From an uncultured Litoreibacter sp. (GTDB taxonomy: Bacteria > Pseudomonadota > Alphaproteobacteria > Rhodobacterales > Rhodobacteraceae), in assembly GCA_947494645.1 (NCBI GenBank), contig CANLVO010000002.1, positions 186,001 through 250,000 on the forward strand: a DNA stretch of 64,000 bases. Reading direction: 5' to 3'. Below the pieces are notes generated by a model. The model had not been told where the DNA came from and did no database searches. It was given only the letters and a program-made list of their open reading frames with translations. A program made the translations under genes and the position numbers. Position 1 is the stretch's first letter, and every line of letters begins with the position of its first letter. This document shows, one piece after another, positions 29,037 through 37,479 of this stretch.

Positions 29037-29876
29037 ATGGCTGACCTGATCGATATCGCGGTGCAACTCATCGAAAAGGAGGCGTTGCCCCGCGACCGCT
29101 CCCAAACCGATGAGGAGGACGACCACCAGCTTTACATGTCCATCCTGCTCGACGGGCTGCGCCAGCCCATTGAGGTCTGGGACAAGGGCGATGGCACCGG
29201 CTACGGGCTCATCGCGGGGCACAGGCGGCTCACTGTCTATCAGGCGCTGGCCAAGGACAGCGACCGCTACGCCAAGATCCCGGCCTTCATCCGCGAGGTC
29301 GACACGCTGCCCAATGCCATGGCCGAAATGATTGCGGAGAACGAGATCCGCGCCAATGTCTCCCCCTGGGACCGCGCCCGCATTATCGTTGAGGCCTGCA
29401 ACACCCGCATCTTCGAGACCCCCGACGCCGCCATAGCCGCCCTCCACCGCCGCGCCGATGATCGCAAAAGGCGCAGGTTGCGGGCGATGGTCACAGCGGT
29501 TGAGACATTCTTCGACGAGTTTCGCGACGCCCATGAGCTGTCAGAGCGCCGTCTGCTGCGCCTTGGTGCACTGGTCCGGGCGGGGTTAGAAGATTTGGCA
29601 AAGGAGGCGATCAAAATCCACCGCCCTGTGACAACAGATCAGAAATGGCAGTTGATCGCGCCGATTATTGATGAGGCAGAACAAGTCCTCGCAGGAGCGC
29701 CCCGCCTCAAACGCCCGCACCAGCCTACGCGCCAGCGTCAGATCAGCAAAGAGCTGCACATCCGTCGCGAAATGCGCAAAGACGGCTGGGCGCTTATTCT
29801 CACAGGCCCCCGCGCAACAGGTGTTGTAGCTCAACAAGCATTGGATGAGGTGATCCGGTGGTTGGGGGGCGAGTAA
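29037..29876 (+). CDS. ParB N-terminal-like domain protein
   Basis: 279 residues from the ATG at 29037 (MADLIDIAVQLI). The N-terminal 110 residues match the ParB/Srx nuclease-like fold: LRQPIEVW, then GYGLIAGHRRLTVYQAL, which holds the GxRR-type CTP-binding motif, then AMIAEN-like AEMIAENEIRANVSPWDRA. A helix-rich middle part follows, where ParB has its DNA-binding helix-turn-helix. No parA gene is nearby and the chromosomal parAB locus is not in this window, so this is an orphan ParB-like protein. It may be a regulator or a plasmid-type relic. It has its own transcript, divergent from the SPFH operon. Confidence 0.8.
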   Translation: MADLIDIAVQLIEKEALPRDRSQTDEEDDHQLYMSILLDGLRQPIEVWDKGDGTGYGLIAGHRRLTVYQALAKDSDRYAKIPAFIREVDTLPNAMAEMIAENEIRANVSPWDRARIIVEACNTRIFETPDAAIAALHRRADDRKRRRLRAMVTAVETFFDEFRDAHELSERRLLRLGALVRAGLEDLAKEAIKIHRPVTTDQKWQLIAPIIDEAEQVLAGAPRLKRPHQPTRQRQISKELHIRREMRKDGWALILTGPRATGVVAQQALDEVIRWLGGE

Positions 29877-29971
29877 CGTCTAGCCATCTGCTGTACACTC
29901 TAGGCTGAAAGATTTGAACGACGTAGCAAGAGCGCACGTCTTACGTCCGCCGTCCAAATCGCGTTTCAGCT

Positions 29972-29996
29972 GGCCAGCCTGATTTTCAGACTGGCC
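29972..29996. other. Strong hairpin between ParB-like and lipoprotein genes
   Basis: GGCCAGCCTG and CAGACTGGCC form a ten-pair stem around ATTTT. There is no T run after it on either strand, so it is not a standard terminator. It lies between two convergent genes and may still end or protect one of the transcripts. A second imperfect inverted repeat (GATTTG ... CAAATC, about 29912-29960) lies just before it. Confidence 0.45.
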
Positions 29997-30028
29997 GCAC
30001 CATTATTACTGCTCGCTCTTTGCGGGGC

Positions 30029-30211
30029 TCAAAAACCTGCCGCTGTTGTGGCGATGGTCTGATTTTCCGCAGCCACCCTTTGTTGTACGGCAGCACAAGC
30101 CTGCAGGTCGCCGGCAATGCAGGCCGCGTCGAGCTGCTCGCGCGCAGCGATCTCGGCAGGAGATTCACAAGCGCTCAGGCCGAGCACGGCTAAAATTAGA
30201 TATCGTTTCAT
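30029..30211 (-). CDS. Small putative lipoprotein
   Basis: 60-residue protein with a short signal peptide and a lipobox (LSAC, Cys15), so the mature protein would be a 46-residue lipid-anchored peptide, alanine- and glutamine-rich with two more cysteines (residues 31 and 38). An AGGAAG stands nine bases before the ATG. I do not recognise a family. Small lipoproteins of this size are often missed but common in Rhodobacteraceae. Genes on either side run independently. Confidence 0.6.
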   Translation of the reverse strand: MKRYLILAVLGLSACESPAEIAAREQLDAACIAGDLQACAAVQQRVAAENQTIATTAAGF

Positions 30212-30364
30212 TTAGATTTCTTCCTCAGTATCTTCGTTCATCGGGGTGAATCGCCCGGGCGCAAAAGTCTGGTCCGACTTTCGGCAAAACCCGGTCAGTT
30301 AAGTTCGTGTGTGTCTATTGAGCTTTGGAGTGTGACGGCGCCTTTCTGATCTGCTGTAACAAGA

Positions 30365-31585
30365 TCAGACTTCGCGCAATTCTGGCTCCAGGTCGTCCAT
30401 CCCGTCACGAAGAGACAGTGTTTTGCGATAACCGGTCGGTGTCTGGCCAGTGACGCGCTTGAAAGCGTTGTAGAAGGAGGAGCGTGCGTTGAACCCAACA
30501 TCGTAGGTGATGGCCAAGACAGTTTCGTCGGTTGTAGACAGGCGCGTCATGGCATCTGCAATGCGGTAGCCGTTGACGAAATCAAAAAAATTCTCGCCCA
30601 TCGCCTCGTTCAGCGTCTGAGAAATGTAATTGGGCGAGGCGCCAATGTGGCGAGCGAGAGCCCACAAAGACAGATTTGGGTCTCGATGCAAGTTGTCCAC
30701 TTCCATCGCGTTTCGCAATTTTCGTGCAATCCGCGCGGAGGCCTCTTCGCTCAAGGCGGACTTCTCGTATTTGTCACCGGTAGGTTCATTGGGAGGGGAG
30801 TGCATTGAGACCACTTCGCTCTCCGGCATCAATGGAGGGGTCTGTCTTAGCCCCCAAAGAACCGTCGTGGCCACCAGGCAAAGACTGGCCAGACCGCCGA
30901 GCACGACAAATGCAAGCGGCACGCGAGATTGGTCCGGGTCAAACGCCATCAGCAAAACAAGTGCCTGAACCAACCAGTAAAGCGCACCGGTCACGCCAAT
31001 GACGTATATCCAGCGCAATTCGTGCTGTTCCGTGCTGGCGTATATGTCGCGCAGCATCAGCCTGTAGCGTGTCAGGCGGCGCACGATCAGGAACAGGTAA
31101 ATCGCCATCTGCGGATAGACAGCGAGCTGCAGCAGTGCGACCACGACCAAAAGCACGGTCCACCAACCGAAGGCTGCCAAGCTATCATCAGGCATGATCT
31201 CAGTCCAAAGCGATGCAGGAGAAACCAATGCAACCGTGCCTGCCACAAACGCGACATACGGGAGCGCAAGATGCCGGTACATGTGTTTGGGTCCTCGACC
31301 ATCCGTTGAGGTCACTCGATAGACGTAAATCCAGAAGAGCGGCGCAAGGCACAATGCGCTGGGCAGCCAAAGCAGAACGTCGACTGGCGGTGCAATCTCA
31401 ACCTGCATGTTCTGAAAGGCACGATTAAGAGCCTCGGGAATGTTGTTCACAACCACCGCGGCCAGGAAAGCGGCAAAGCTGCGGGTTACCGTCAGATGCT
31501 TCCTTTGCATAAAGCAGCCGGCAATTCCGAAGGCTGCAATCGCGATGGTGGCGGTGCTAATGAGTTCTGCAAATATGTGTTCCAT
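30365..31585 (-). CDS. Membrane-anchored AraC-family transcriptional regulator
   Basis: 406-residue protein. The N-terminal 240 residues form about seven membrane helices. The C-terminal 100 residues are an AraC-type double helix-turn-helix, visible as LWALARHIGASPNYISQTLN and then VGFNARSSFYNAFKRVTGQTPTGYRK, the most conserved AraC signature. The combination implies a regulator that senses a signal within or across the inner membrane and binds DNA from there. It is a single gene with non-coding DNA on both sides. Target genes are unknown; the small lipoprotein gene next to it is one candidate by position only. Confidence 0.88.
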   Translation of the reverse strand: MEHIFAELISTATIAIAAFGIAGCFMQRKHLTVTRSFAAFLAAVVVNNIPEALNRAFQNMQVEIAPPVDVLLWLPSALCLAPLFWIYVYRVTSTDGRGPKHMYRHLALPYVAFVAGTVALVSPASLWTEIMPDDSLAAFGWWTVLLVVVALLQLAVYPQMAIYLFLIVRRLTRYRLMLRDIYASTEQHELRWIYVIGVTGALYWLVQALVLLMAFDPDQSRVPLAFVVLGGLASLCLVATTVLWGLRQTPPLMPESEVVSMHSPPNEPTGDKYEKSALSEEASARIARKLRNAMEVDNLHRDPNLSLWALARHIGASPNYISQTLNEAMGENFFDFVNGYRIADAMTRLSTTDETVLAITYDVGFNARSSFYNAFKRVTGQTPTGYRKTLSLRDGMDDLEPELREV

Positions 31586-31967
31586 GCCTCACGCTGCATC
31601 AATCCCCAGAAGGAGACCAGTGGGCAGGTGTCCATATAACCACGAAACCTGTCCTTCCCTGTCGAGGAAGACAGTTTTTGCTCGTTATTCCAGCGATGTT
31701 CCGGGAAACCGTGAGACGCGCCGCGCAATTGGTGTCAGTCGTTTGCGCCTGACCTTCGGCTCCTGCTCTCACCCTATAGCGAAGCCTGAAGAGGTGGGTC
31801 GGCATTTCTCAAATTGACCTTCATGGCGTGCAGTACTGAAAATTCCGAAAAAACCTCCGTCCAACTTCACCTTAACAAACGCTAAACAAAAATTGGAAAA
31901 TTACGATAATTCAACGAGGTAACCTAGTCCGGCGCATGCGCCGCTTTGTCTTTCCGGGGCTCCAATC
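31586..31967. other. Intergenic region without a recognised gene
   Basis: 382 bases upstream of the AraC-type regulator and downstream of the isomerase gene. The part from about 31840 to 31920 is AT-rich and probably holds promoter sequence for the regulator, but I see no clear -35/-10 pair. A 12-base perfect palindrome GGCGCATGCGCC (31931-31942) near the isomerase end may be a weak terminator. Confidence 0.5.
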
Positions 31968-32831
31968 CTACCCGAACCACTCTTTGAACCGGTCGATACA
32001 GGCGCGGAACCCGGCCTCGAAGTCTCCGTCACCCGGGTGGTAGACGCTCTCGAGTGAGATCACGCCGGCATACTCATCGCGTCGCAGCGCCGCGGCCATC
32101 GGGGCGAACAGAGGTCCCAGCTGCCCCTCCCCCATTCGCCGCACCTCCAGCCGCGCCCGCGGCGTATCCACCGAGACGTCCTTGATATGGACATGCCCCA
32201 GATACCCGCCCCGCAGCTCCTCGTAGCCATCAGGATAGGCCAGCTCATGGCACCAACAGTTGTTGCCCGGGTCCCACAGAACCTGCAGCGTATCCTTGGC
32301 GTCCAGTTCGTCGATCAACCTGCGCGCCGTATAGCTAGAGTTGACCATCGTCCCGTTGCCCGTCTCGACCACCAGCCTGACCCCCGCATCCCGCGCGACA
32401 TCCACCGCAGGGGCAATCAGAGGCAGCATCGCCTCCCAAGCCCCATGCGCCACGTTCCACCGCTCCGCGCCGTTCGACCCCCAAAGTATCTGCTCCTTCT
32501 TGGGCGTCATGATCCGCACCAGCGGCGCCCCCACCACATGGGCCATCTCAATGACCCGCTTCAAAGCATCCATATGTGTGGTATGCAGCGCGTCCCCCGC
32601 CCGGTTCGCCACCGTCATCCCCGCAAAGATATGCCGCGACAGACAAGACACCGGCTTGCCCCGGCCCCTCAGCAGCGCGTCAATCTCTGCAATCTCCCTG
32701 GCCGAGTGATCCCCCACCTCCGTGTCGCCCACAAACTGCAGCTCCGCATAGTCCAGCCCATAGGCGTCCATCACATCAACCGCATGCGCCAGATCCCGGC
32801 TGATCCCGTCACAAATGACCCCGAGCTTCAT
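31968..32831 (-). CDS. Sugar phosphate isomerase/epimerase family protein
   Basis: 287-residue TIM-barrel protein of the xylose isomerase-like/AP endonuclease 2 superfamily. Metal-ligand motifs are visible: VVETGNGTM (Glu), LWDPGNNCW (Asp), HVHIKDV (two His) and SLESVYHPGDG (Glu). It probably isomerises or epimerises a keto-sugar or sugar acid. Its start overlaps the stop of the upstream dehydrogenase gene by four bases, so both belong to one catabolic pathway. The combination with a beta-hydroxyacid dehydrogenase resembles four-carbon sugar-acid (threonate/erythronate-type) routes, in which the dehydrogenase acts before an isomerase. That link is inference. Confidence 0.85.
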   Translation of the reverse strand: MKLGVICDGISRDLAHAVDVMDAYGLDYAELQFVGDTEVGDHSAREIAEIDALLRGRGKPVSCLSRHIFAGMTVANRAGDALHTTHMDALKRVIEMAHVVGAPLVRIMTPKKEQILWGSNGAERWNVAHGAWEAMLPLIAPAVDVARDAGVRLVVETGNGTMVNSSYTARRLIDELDAKDTLQVLWDPGNNCWCHELAYPDGYEELRGGYLGHVHIKDVSVDTPRARLEVRRMGEGQLGPLFAPMAAALRRDEYAGVISLESVYHPGDGDFEAGFRACIDRFKEWFG

Positions 32832-33730
32832 TTGGCGCCATCCCGGTGCAGCTCCGCCCCGATGATCTCCTCGATCACCCGGGTGCAGACCCAGTTGTCC
32901 CCGTCCGGGTATTTCGTCCTGCCCGCATGAAAGATCTGCATCGCCGCCGCAGCCGTATGGAGCGGCACCCCAAGCTCCTCGCCGAGGTTCATGGAAATCG
33001 TCAGATCCTTGTGCATCGTGTTGATATGGCTGCCCGTCCCCTCAAACTGACGGTCGATGATCTTTTCCAGCGCGTTGTTGACCACCCCGCAGCCCGCGGA
33101 GGAGGTCGAGAACACATCCAGGATCACTTGCCCCGGCACGCCCGCTTTTGCCGCCAATGCCGCCGCCTCGAACGTCGCCGAGAACTGCGCGCCAATCAGG
33201 GACTGCAAACAGGCCTTCACCGTCTGCCCGTCACCCGGCGCAGAGCCCACCCGGTGGATATTCGCGGAGACCGCCTCCATGACCGGCGCAAACTTATCAA
33301 GAACCTCATTCGCTGCCGCAGCCATCATCGTGAGCTTGCCGCTTTGTGCTCCGGGAAACCCGCCAGACACTGGTGTGTCGATCAGGTGGATGCCTGAACC
33401 TTCCATCTCTGCCCCCAACGCGCGGGCCTCTGAGGGTTTGATTGTAGCCGACAGGATCACCGCGCCGCCTTGTGGCATCGTCGTCGCCAGCCCGGAGCGG
33501 CCCAAGACCACGTCATGCACTTCTTGCCCGTTCATGACCATAACAAAGACCGCGTCGGAGACAGCACCCACCTGCCCGGGTGTACCTTTTGGAACCCCGC
33601 CCATCGCCTTGAATTGCGCCATGCGCTCCGGCTTCAAATCCCGCCCAACGACGTCAAAACCCGCGCTGAGCAGATTCTTGGCAAGACCAGATCCCATATC
33701 TCCGAGACCGATGACTCCTATGGTTTTCAT
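32828..33730 (-). CDS. NAD(P)-dependent beta-hydroxyacid dehydrogenase
   Basis: 300-residue enzyme of the 3-hydroxyisobutyrate dehydrogenase family. The N-terminal Rossmann motif is VIGLGDMGSGLAKNL. Substrate-binding DTPVSGGFPGAQSGKLTMM (near residues 117-136) and the catalytic lysine segment, GDGQTVKACLQSLIGAQ, are intact. Members oxidise 3-hydroxyisobutyrate, tartronate semialdehyde or L-threonate. It forms a two-gene operon with the sugar isomerase-type gene, which favours a sugar-acid substrate such as threonate over 3-hydroxyisobutyrate. It is divergent from the DNA polymerase IV gene across 250 bases with no visible regulator. Confidence 0.88.
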   Translation of the reverse strand: MKTIGVIGLGDMGSGLAKNLLSAGFDVVGRDLKPERMAQFKAMGGVPKGTPGQVGAVSDAVFVMVMNGQEVHDVVLGRSGLATTMPQGGAVILSATIKPSEARALGAEMEGSGIHLIDTPVSGGFPGAQSGKLTMMAAAANEVLDKFAPVMEAVSANIHRVGSAPGDGQTVKACLQSLIGAQFSATFEAAALAAKAGVPGQVILDVFSTSSAGCGVVNNALEKIIDRQFEGTGSHINTMHKDLTISMNLGEELGVPLHTAAAAMQIFHAGRTKYPDGDNWVCTRVIEEIIGAELHRDGAK

Positions 33731-33982
33731 AATGCGTCTCTCCCGCTTTGATCGCCCATCAGGCGACGTTTCGAAAATGGCCCGTTAGGGCCGGTTTTCG
33801 CGGAGATTTCACGCGTCGTGTCGACGTCGGGCGGGTCCGGAAGACACCCCGCTGCCCGGTTATGTAGTGAAACGCTAGCACCGCAATTTTCGTCCGATCA
33901 AGTCTTTTCAGACCGTCCCCACCGCACCACAGATGTCAGGAGGCTGCTGTCCAGCCCCGCCACGCCATGCTAAAATCGGAGC

Positions 33983-35236
33983 ATGCCTGCGTTATGCCGA
34001 TCCTGCCTGACTCCGTTTGAAGAGGGTCCCCGCTGCCCATCTTGTGGCAGCCCAAGGGTGATGTCTCACCCAGAGCTCTTTGATCTCTCTATTGCTCATA
34101 TGGATTGCGACGCATTCTACGCGTCGGTCGAAAAACGCGACAATCCAGAGCTGCGCGACAAACCGGTCATTATCGGCGGCGGGCGGCGCGGGGTGGTGTC
34201 CACGGCTTGCTATATTGCGCGGATCAAAGGCGTGCGCTCTGCGATGCCAATGTTTCAGGCGCTCAAGCTCTGTCCAGAGGCTGTCATCGTTCGAGGACGC
34301 ATGGACACCTACGTCGAGGTGTCGCGGCAGGTTCGCAGCCTTATGGAAGAACTGACCCCGTCCATCGAACCGCTGTCTCTCGACGAGGCGTTCCTAGACC
34401 TCAGTGGCACCCGAACCCTACACGGCCAACCGCCAGCAGTGATGCTTGCGCGGCTGGTCAACCGGATGGAAAGCGAGTTGGGCATATCCGGGTCCATCGG
34501 GCTAAGCCATAACAAATTCCTGGCAAAGGTTGCCTCCGACCTCGACAAGCCCCGCGGGTTTTCAGTGATTGGCAAGGCTGAGACAGACGCGTTCTTACGC
34601 GACAAGCCCGTTTCGATGATCTGGGGCGTAGGTGCCGTGACCCGCGACAGTCTCGAGAAGGCCGGTATCCGCACCTTCTCTGATCTTTTGCGCTGGGACC
34701 GCAAGGAGCTGGGCGCGCGGTTCGGCTCCATGGGTGACCGGCTCTGGCACCTTGCCCGAGGTCAGGATCGCCGCGCGGTCTCAGCGCATACGCCGGTCAA
34801 AGGGATCTCCAACGAGACAACATTCAATGACGACACTGCGAGCCTGGATATTCTCGATGGCCATCTTTGGAGGATGTCGGAAAAGGTCGCCGACCGGGCG
34901 AAAGCCAAATCCATCGCGGGCCGGGTGGTGACGCTGAAGTTGAAGACATCCGATTTCAAACTGGTCACCAGACGGGTTTCGCTGCGCGATCCCACGCAGA
35001 TGGCGGACAAGATTTACCGCACCGCGCGTGATCTGTTTGATCAGGTCGGGGCCCAGGGACCGTACCGGTTGCTTGGCGTGGGGATTTCTGAGTTGTGGGA
35101 TGCAGATGATGCGGACCGCTCGGGTGATTTGCTGGACCCGCAGGCCAACCAGCGCTCGGACGCGGAACGCGCCACCGACAAGATCCGCGAAAGGTTTGGC
35201 AAGGACGCCATCGTCAAAGGTCGGGCGCTACGTTAG
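33983..35236 (+). CDS. dinB: DNA polymerase IV with N-terminal zinc-ribbon extension
   Basis: Y-family translesion polymerase of 417 residues. It starts with a 27-residue extension holding two CxxC pairs (CRSC, and CPSC after 11 residues), a small zinc ribbon not found in most DinB proteins but seen in Rhodobacterales. The catalytic palm follows: HMDCDAFYASVE (Asp and Phe steric gate) and SLDEAFLDLSGT (Asp-Glu). The helix-hairpin-helix and little-finger domains are complete. It copies past damaged bases at stalled forks. I see no perfect LexA box upstream. The second ATG (MSHPELF) would remove the ribbon; the upstream start is kept because the cysteine spacing is clearly selected. Confidence 0.92.
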   Translation: MPALCRSCLTPFEEGPRCPSCGSPRVMSHPELFDLSIAHMDCDAFYASVEKRDNPELRDKPVIIGGGRRGVVSTACYIARIKGVRSAMPMFQALKLCPEAVIVRGRMDTYVEVSRQVRSLMEELTPSIEPLSLDEAFLDLSGTRTLHGQPPAVMLARLVNRMESELGISGSIGLSHNKFLAKVASDLDKPRGFSVIGKAETDAFLRDKPVSMIWGVGAVTRDSLEKAGIRTFSDLLRWDRKELGARFGSMGDRLWHLARGQDRRAVSAHTPVKGISNETTFNDDTASLDILDGHLWRMSEKVADRAKAKSIAGRVVTLKLKTSDFKLVTRRVSLRDPTQMADKIYRTARDLFDQVGAQGPYRLLGVGISELWDADDADRSGDLLDPQANQRSDAERATDKIRERFGKDAIVKGRALR

Positions 35237-35301
35237 CCCATCACTGCTTCAAAAATACTCAACTGGAGCAGCCACAAGACAAAGAAGATAGGGCCGCTTT
35301 C

Positions 35302-36165
35302 TTATTCGGCGGCCAGACGCATCTTTCGGCGGCCGATATCAGCAACCTCGGCGACGACCTCGGCCATCAATCCGCGAAAGCTGTCGAAATTCCCGTTTGG
35401 GCGGACCCGCATCTCGTTCATGTAGAGGGCGCGGTCGATCTCGATCTGGATGGCATGCTGGCCCCGAGACGGGCGCCCATAATGCTGCGTGGTAAATGCA
35501 CCGGCGAAAGGCGCATTGCGGCTGACTCGGAGACCTGCATCGAGGAAAATCTGCTCGATCCGGTCCACAATGGATCCATCCGCAGAGGCCCCAAACCGGT
35601 CGCCCAGCACAACTTCCGGACGCGGTAGACCTACTTGGGTGACAGCATCGACCGCCTCGTGCGGCATCGAATGGCAATCGACGAGAATAGCTTCACCGAA
35701 ATCGCGCCTTGTATTGCCCATCAGCTCTGCCAGCTGGTCGTGATAGGGCCGCCAATAGTCGGCAATGCGGTCCTGCGCCTCGCGGTTCTTCAACTTGCCC
35801 CGGTAAATCGCGCGGCCATTGGACACCACCCGCGGGATCACTCCAAGCCCGCTGGCGATCCGCGGGTTGTGGCTAACCTGGCTGACCCCGTCGATCACCG
35901 CCGGGTCCAGCTCATCCGCAGCACGGTTCAAATCCAGAAAGGCCCGCGGCATGTTGGCTGCCAAAAGCGGCGCGCCGCAGGACGGGGCATTGGCAATCAA
36001 CATATCCATGAATGCGTCTTCTGATGACCGGATTGCCAACTCGTCCAACACCGATTTGCGCAGGAATGCCCAAGGGTAATCCCGCCCACTGTGAGGGCTG
36101 GCAAATACCGTGCAGGTGGTCTGCACATCAGGCAGTGTCAGTTTGTAGGCGTCTTTGCGCATCAT
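35302..36165 (-). CDS. N-formylglutamate amidohydrolase family protein
   Basis: 287-residue protein of the FGase (HutG-like) family. It hydrolyses N-formyl-L-glutamate to glutamate and formate, the last step of one histidine degradation route. Characteristic segments are SPHSGRDYPWAFL near residue 24, LVDCHSMPHEA and the C-terminal QHAIQIEIDRALYMNE. It stands alone, with no hut genes around it, so its substrate may be another N-formyl amino acid. The gene is convergent with dinB and upstream of the tRNA-Val gene on the other strand. Confidence 0.85.
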   Translation of the reverse strand: MMRKDAYKLTLPDVQTTCTVFASPHSGRDYPWAFLRKSVLDELAIRSSEDAFMDMLIANAPSCGAPLLAANMPRAFLDLNRAADELDPAVIDGVSQVSHNPRIASGLGVIPRVVSNGRAIYRGKLKNREAQDRIADYWRPYHDQLAELMGNTRRDFGEAILVDCHSMPHEAVDAVTQVGLPRPEVVLGDRFGASADGSIVDRIEQIFLDAGLRVSRNAPFAGAFTTQHYGRPSRGQHAIQIEIDRALYMNEMRVRPNGNFDSFRGLMAEVVAEVADIGRRKMRLAAE

Positions 36166-36316
36166 CGCTCCTTCATGTCACAAACTATAGGCCGTTTTAT
36201 GGCAGGTTCAAAAGCCCTTGAACCACATTCCGACTCCTTCTATAGAGCGCGAACCCCCCGTGCTTCAGGCGCGTCCCTTTCGCTGTGGACCGGGTCGAAA
36301 AATGGGGGCAGTCGAT

Positions 36317-36391
36317 GGGCGCTTAGCTCAGTGGTAGAGCACTTCGTTGACATCGAAGGGGTCACTAGTTCGAACCTAGTAGTGCCCACCA
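36317..36391 (+). tRNA. tRNA-Val (GAC)
   Basis: 75 nucleotides including encoded CCA. It is a cloverleaf with acceptor GGGCGCT, anticodon loop TGACATC (anticodon GAC) and TTCGAAC in the T-loop. It lies 91 bases before rpmJ on the same strand. Confidence 0.96.
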
Positions 36392-36482
36392 TCGCATTTC
36401 CGCCGGTTTGGCCCATCAAGGGTCCTGCTGGCACATAGAAACCTGAAGGCGCAAGCGCGCTGGACGACAATTGGAGAATGAC

Positions 36483-36608
36483 ATGAAGGTCAAGAACTCG
36501 CTTCGCTCCCTGAAGTCGCGCCACCGGGATTGCCGGATTGTGCGCCGCAAGGGCCGTGTTTACGTGATCAACAAAACCCAGCGCCGGTTTAAAGCCCGCC
36601 AGGGTTAA
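36483..36608 (+). CDS. rpmJ: 50S ribosomal protein L36
   Basis: 41-residue bL36 of the alphaproteobacterial type: basic, starting [17 protein letters not shown] and ending RRFKARQG. It has a single cysteine (C- form), so it lacks the zinc-binding set of the four-ligand form and does not depend on zinc. GGAGAA stands just before the ATG. It is followed at once by a strong terminator, so it is a monocistronic gene, as in many Rhodobacteraceae. Confidence 0.95.
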   Translation: MKVKNSLRSLKSRHRDCRIVRRKGRVYVINKTQRRFKARQG

Positions 36609-36631
36609 GGTCACGGTATTGCAGACATGAA

Positions 36632-36658
36632 AAAGCCGCCCCCTCGGGCGGCTTTTTC
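36632..36658 (+). terminator. rpmJ terminator
   Basis: The stem AAAGCCGCCC / GGGCGGCTTT followed by TTCTTT lies 25 bases after the rpmJ stop. It has A-rich and T-rich flanks on both strands. Confidence 0.85.
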
Positions 36659-36688
36659 TTTGGCAGCCACTGTTGGATGCCGACAATA

Positions 36689-36717
36689 GAAACGGGCCCC
36701 GCATCACCAGGGCCCGC
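36689..36717 (-). terminator. Terminator of the third ALxNDSxAExxV gene
   Basis: On the minus strand the stem CGGGCCC / GGGCCCG is followed by TTTC. A second perfect hairpin (TGACCCACC / GGTGGGTCA, about 36720-36739) lies closer to the gene. Both are downstream of copy 3 and unlike the terminator of copy 1, so the duplication did not include it. Confidence 0.6.
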
Positions 36718-36786
36718 TCTGACCCACCGAGGTGGGTCACTGGAGATGGATCAACCGGTGGGCGGTGCTCCATCTGGTTGTTTCAC

Positions 36787-37083
36787 TTAGCGAACGATGT
36801 TCTCGGCAGGCGAGTCGTTGGTCAGGGCGAACATTTGCTGGATCGCTTTGACGTCAACGTTACGTGCCCGGTCGAAGTTCACTTTGTTTTCCGCAGGGCT
36901 GTCATTGACCAGAGCCAGACGCTGAGCGGTGCCGATCGGATCGCCAACGGATGTTTCGCCAACGATACGTTCAGCAGCCGAGTCGTTGGTCAGCGCAAAG
37001 AACTTCTGGATGTTGGACACGTCCGCAGCAGCAGGAGCAGCAAGGGACAAGGATACGAGAGCGGTTGCGATAAGAGTTTTCAT
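36787..37083 (-). CDS. Small secreted ALxNDSxAExxV repeat protein, copy 3
   Basis: 98-residue protein almost identical to copy 1 (25150). The visible difference is at residue 96, I here against F in copy 1; nearly all base changes are silent or upstream. It has the same signal peptide, three repeats and GGAG-type ribosome binding site. The near-absence of amino-acid change against several silent changes suggests either recent duplication or purifying selection or gene conversion. It is transcribed alone and ends at different terminator hairpins. Function unknown. Confidence 0.85.
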   Translation of the reverse strand: MKTLIATALVSLSLAAPAAADVSNIQKFFALTNDSAAERIVGETSVGDPIGTAQRLALVNDSPAENKVNFDRARNVDVKAIQQMFALTNDSPAENIVR

Positions 37084-37153
37084 CTTAATCTCCAAATTAG
37101 GTTTGCCGGTTAGGGCGTTGTGTGTGCGGCGGTGTGTTGCCGTTTGATGAGAC

Positions 37154-37237
37154 TAATATGGCGCTTGTGTGCGGCCCTCTCAATGCACTCAACAGGCAAA
37201 TATCGCCAATATTGGTGCATTCATGCACATCAATATC
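37154..37237 (-). promoter_or_regulatory. Promoter and palindromic site of copy 3
   Basis: TTGAGA (37178-37183) and ATATTA (37154-37159) on the minus strand are 18 bases apart. The palindrome with ATATTG / CAATAT arms and GGTGCA ... TGCACA core lies at 37208-37237; the core is more symmetric here than at copy 1. The gap from 37296 to 37427 shows nothing else. Confidence 0.55.
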
Positions 37238-37427
37238 TGAGCCTCGGCCCACATCATCACGCCCCCGTGAGAAACCAATCACGACGCGTGAGATCGTTGA
37301 AATAGTGGGTGAATCGGCGACAATTGGGCACGTACTGAGCAACTCGCAGTTCTTCAACACTGCAAACGCTCATCTTATGAAACTGCCGGCGCCACTTACC
37401 CGCCCGCAGGGCGCAGACAAAAACAGC

Positions 37428-37459
37428 AAAGCCCTCGATGCGACGGCATCGAAGGCTTT
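37428..37459 (-). terminator. Terminator of the caspase-like gene
   Basis: The stem AAAGCCTTCGATGC / GCATCGAGGGCTTT (14 pairs, two wobbles) lies about 20 bases past the stop. The minus strand is T-rich after it. Confidence 0.7.
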
Positions 37460-37479
37460 TCATTTAGGTCACGACTCGA

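Larger units (their letters stand above)
36786..37295 (-). repeat. 510-base duplicated segment, copy B
   Basis: Near-identical, equal-length partner of 25149-25658, in the same orientation 11.6 kb away. It covers one secreted-protein gene plus its promoter and palindrome. Confidence 0.85.

Noticed and set aside
36317..37295. tRNA-Val plus nearby duplicated segment as an integration site of a mobile element
   Set aside because: No integrase, transposase or repeated tRNA 3' end is visible; the duplicated segment ends inside normal intergenic DNA.
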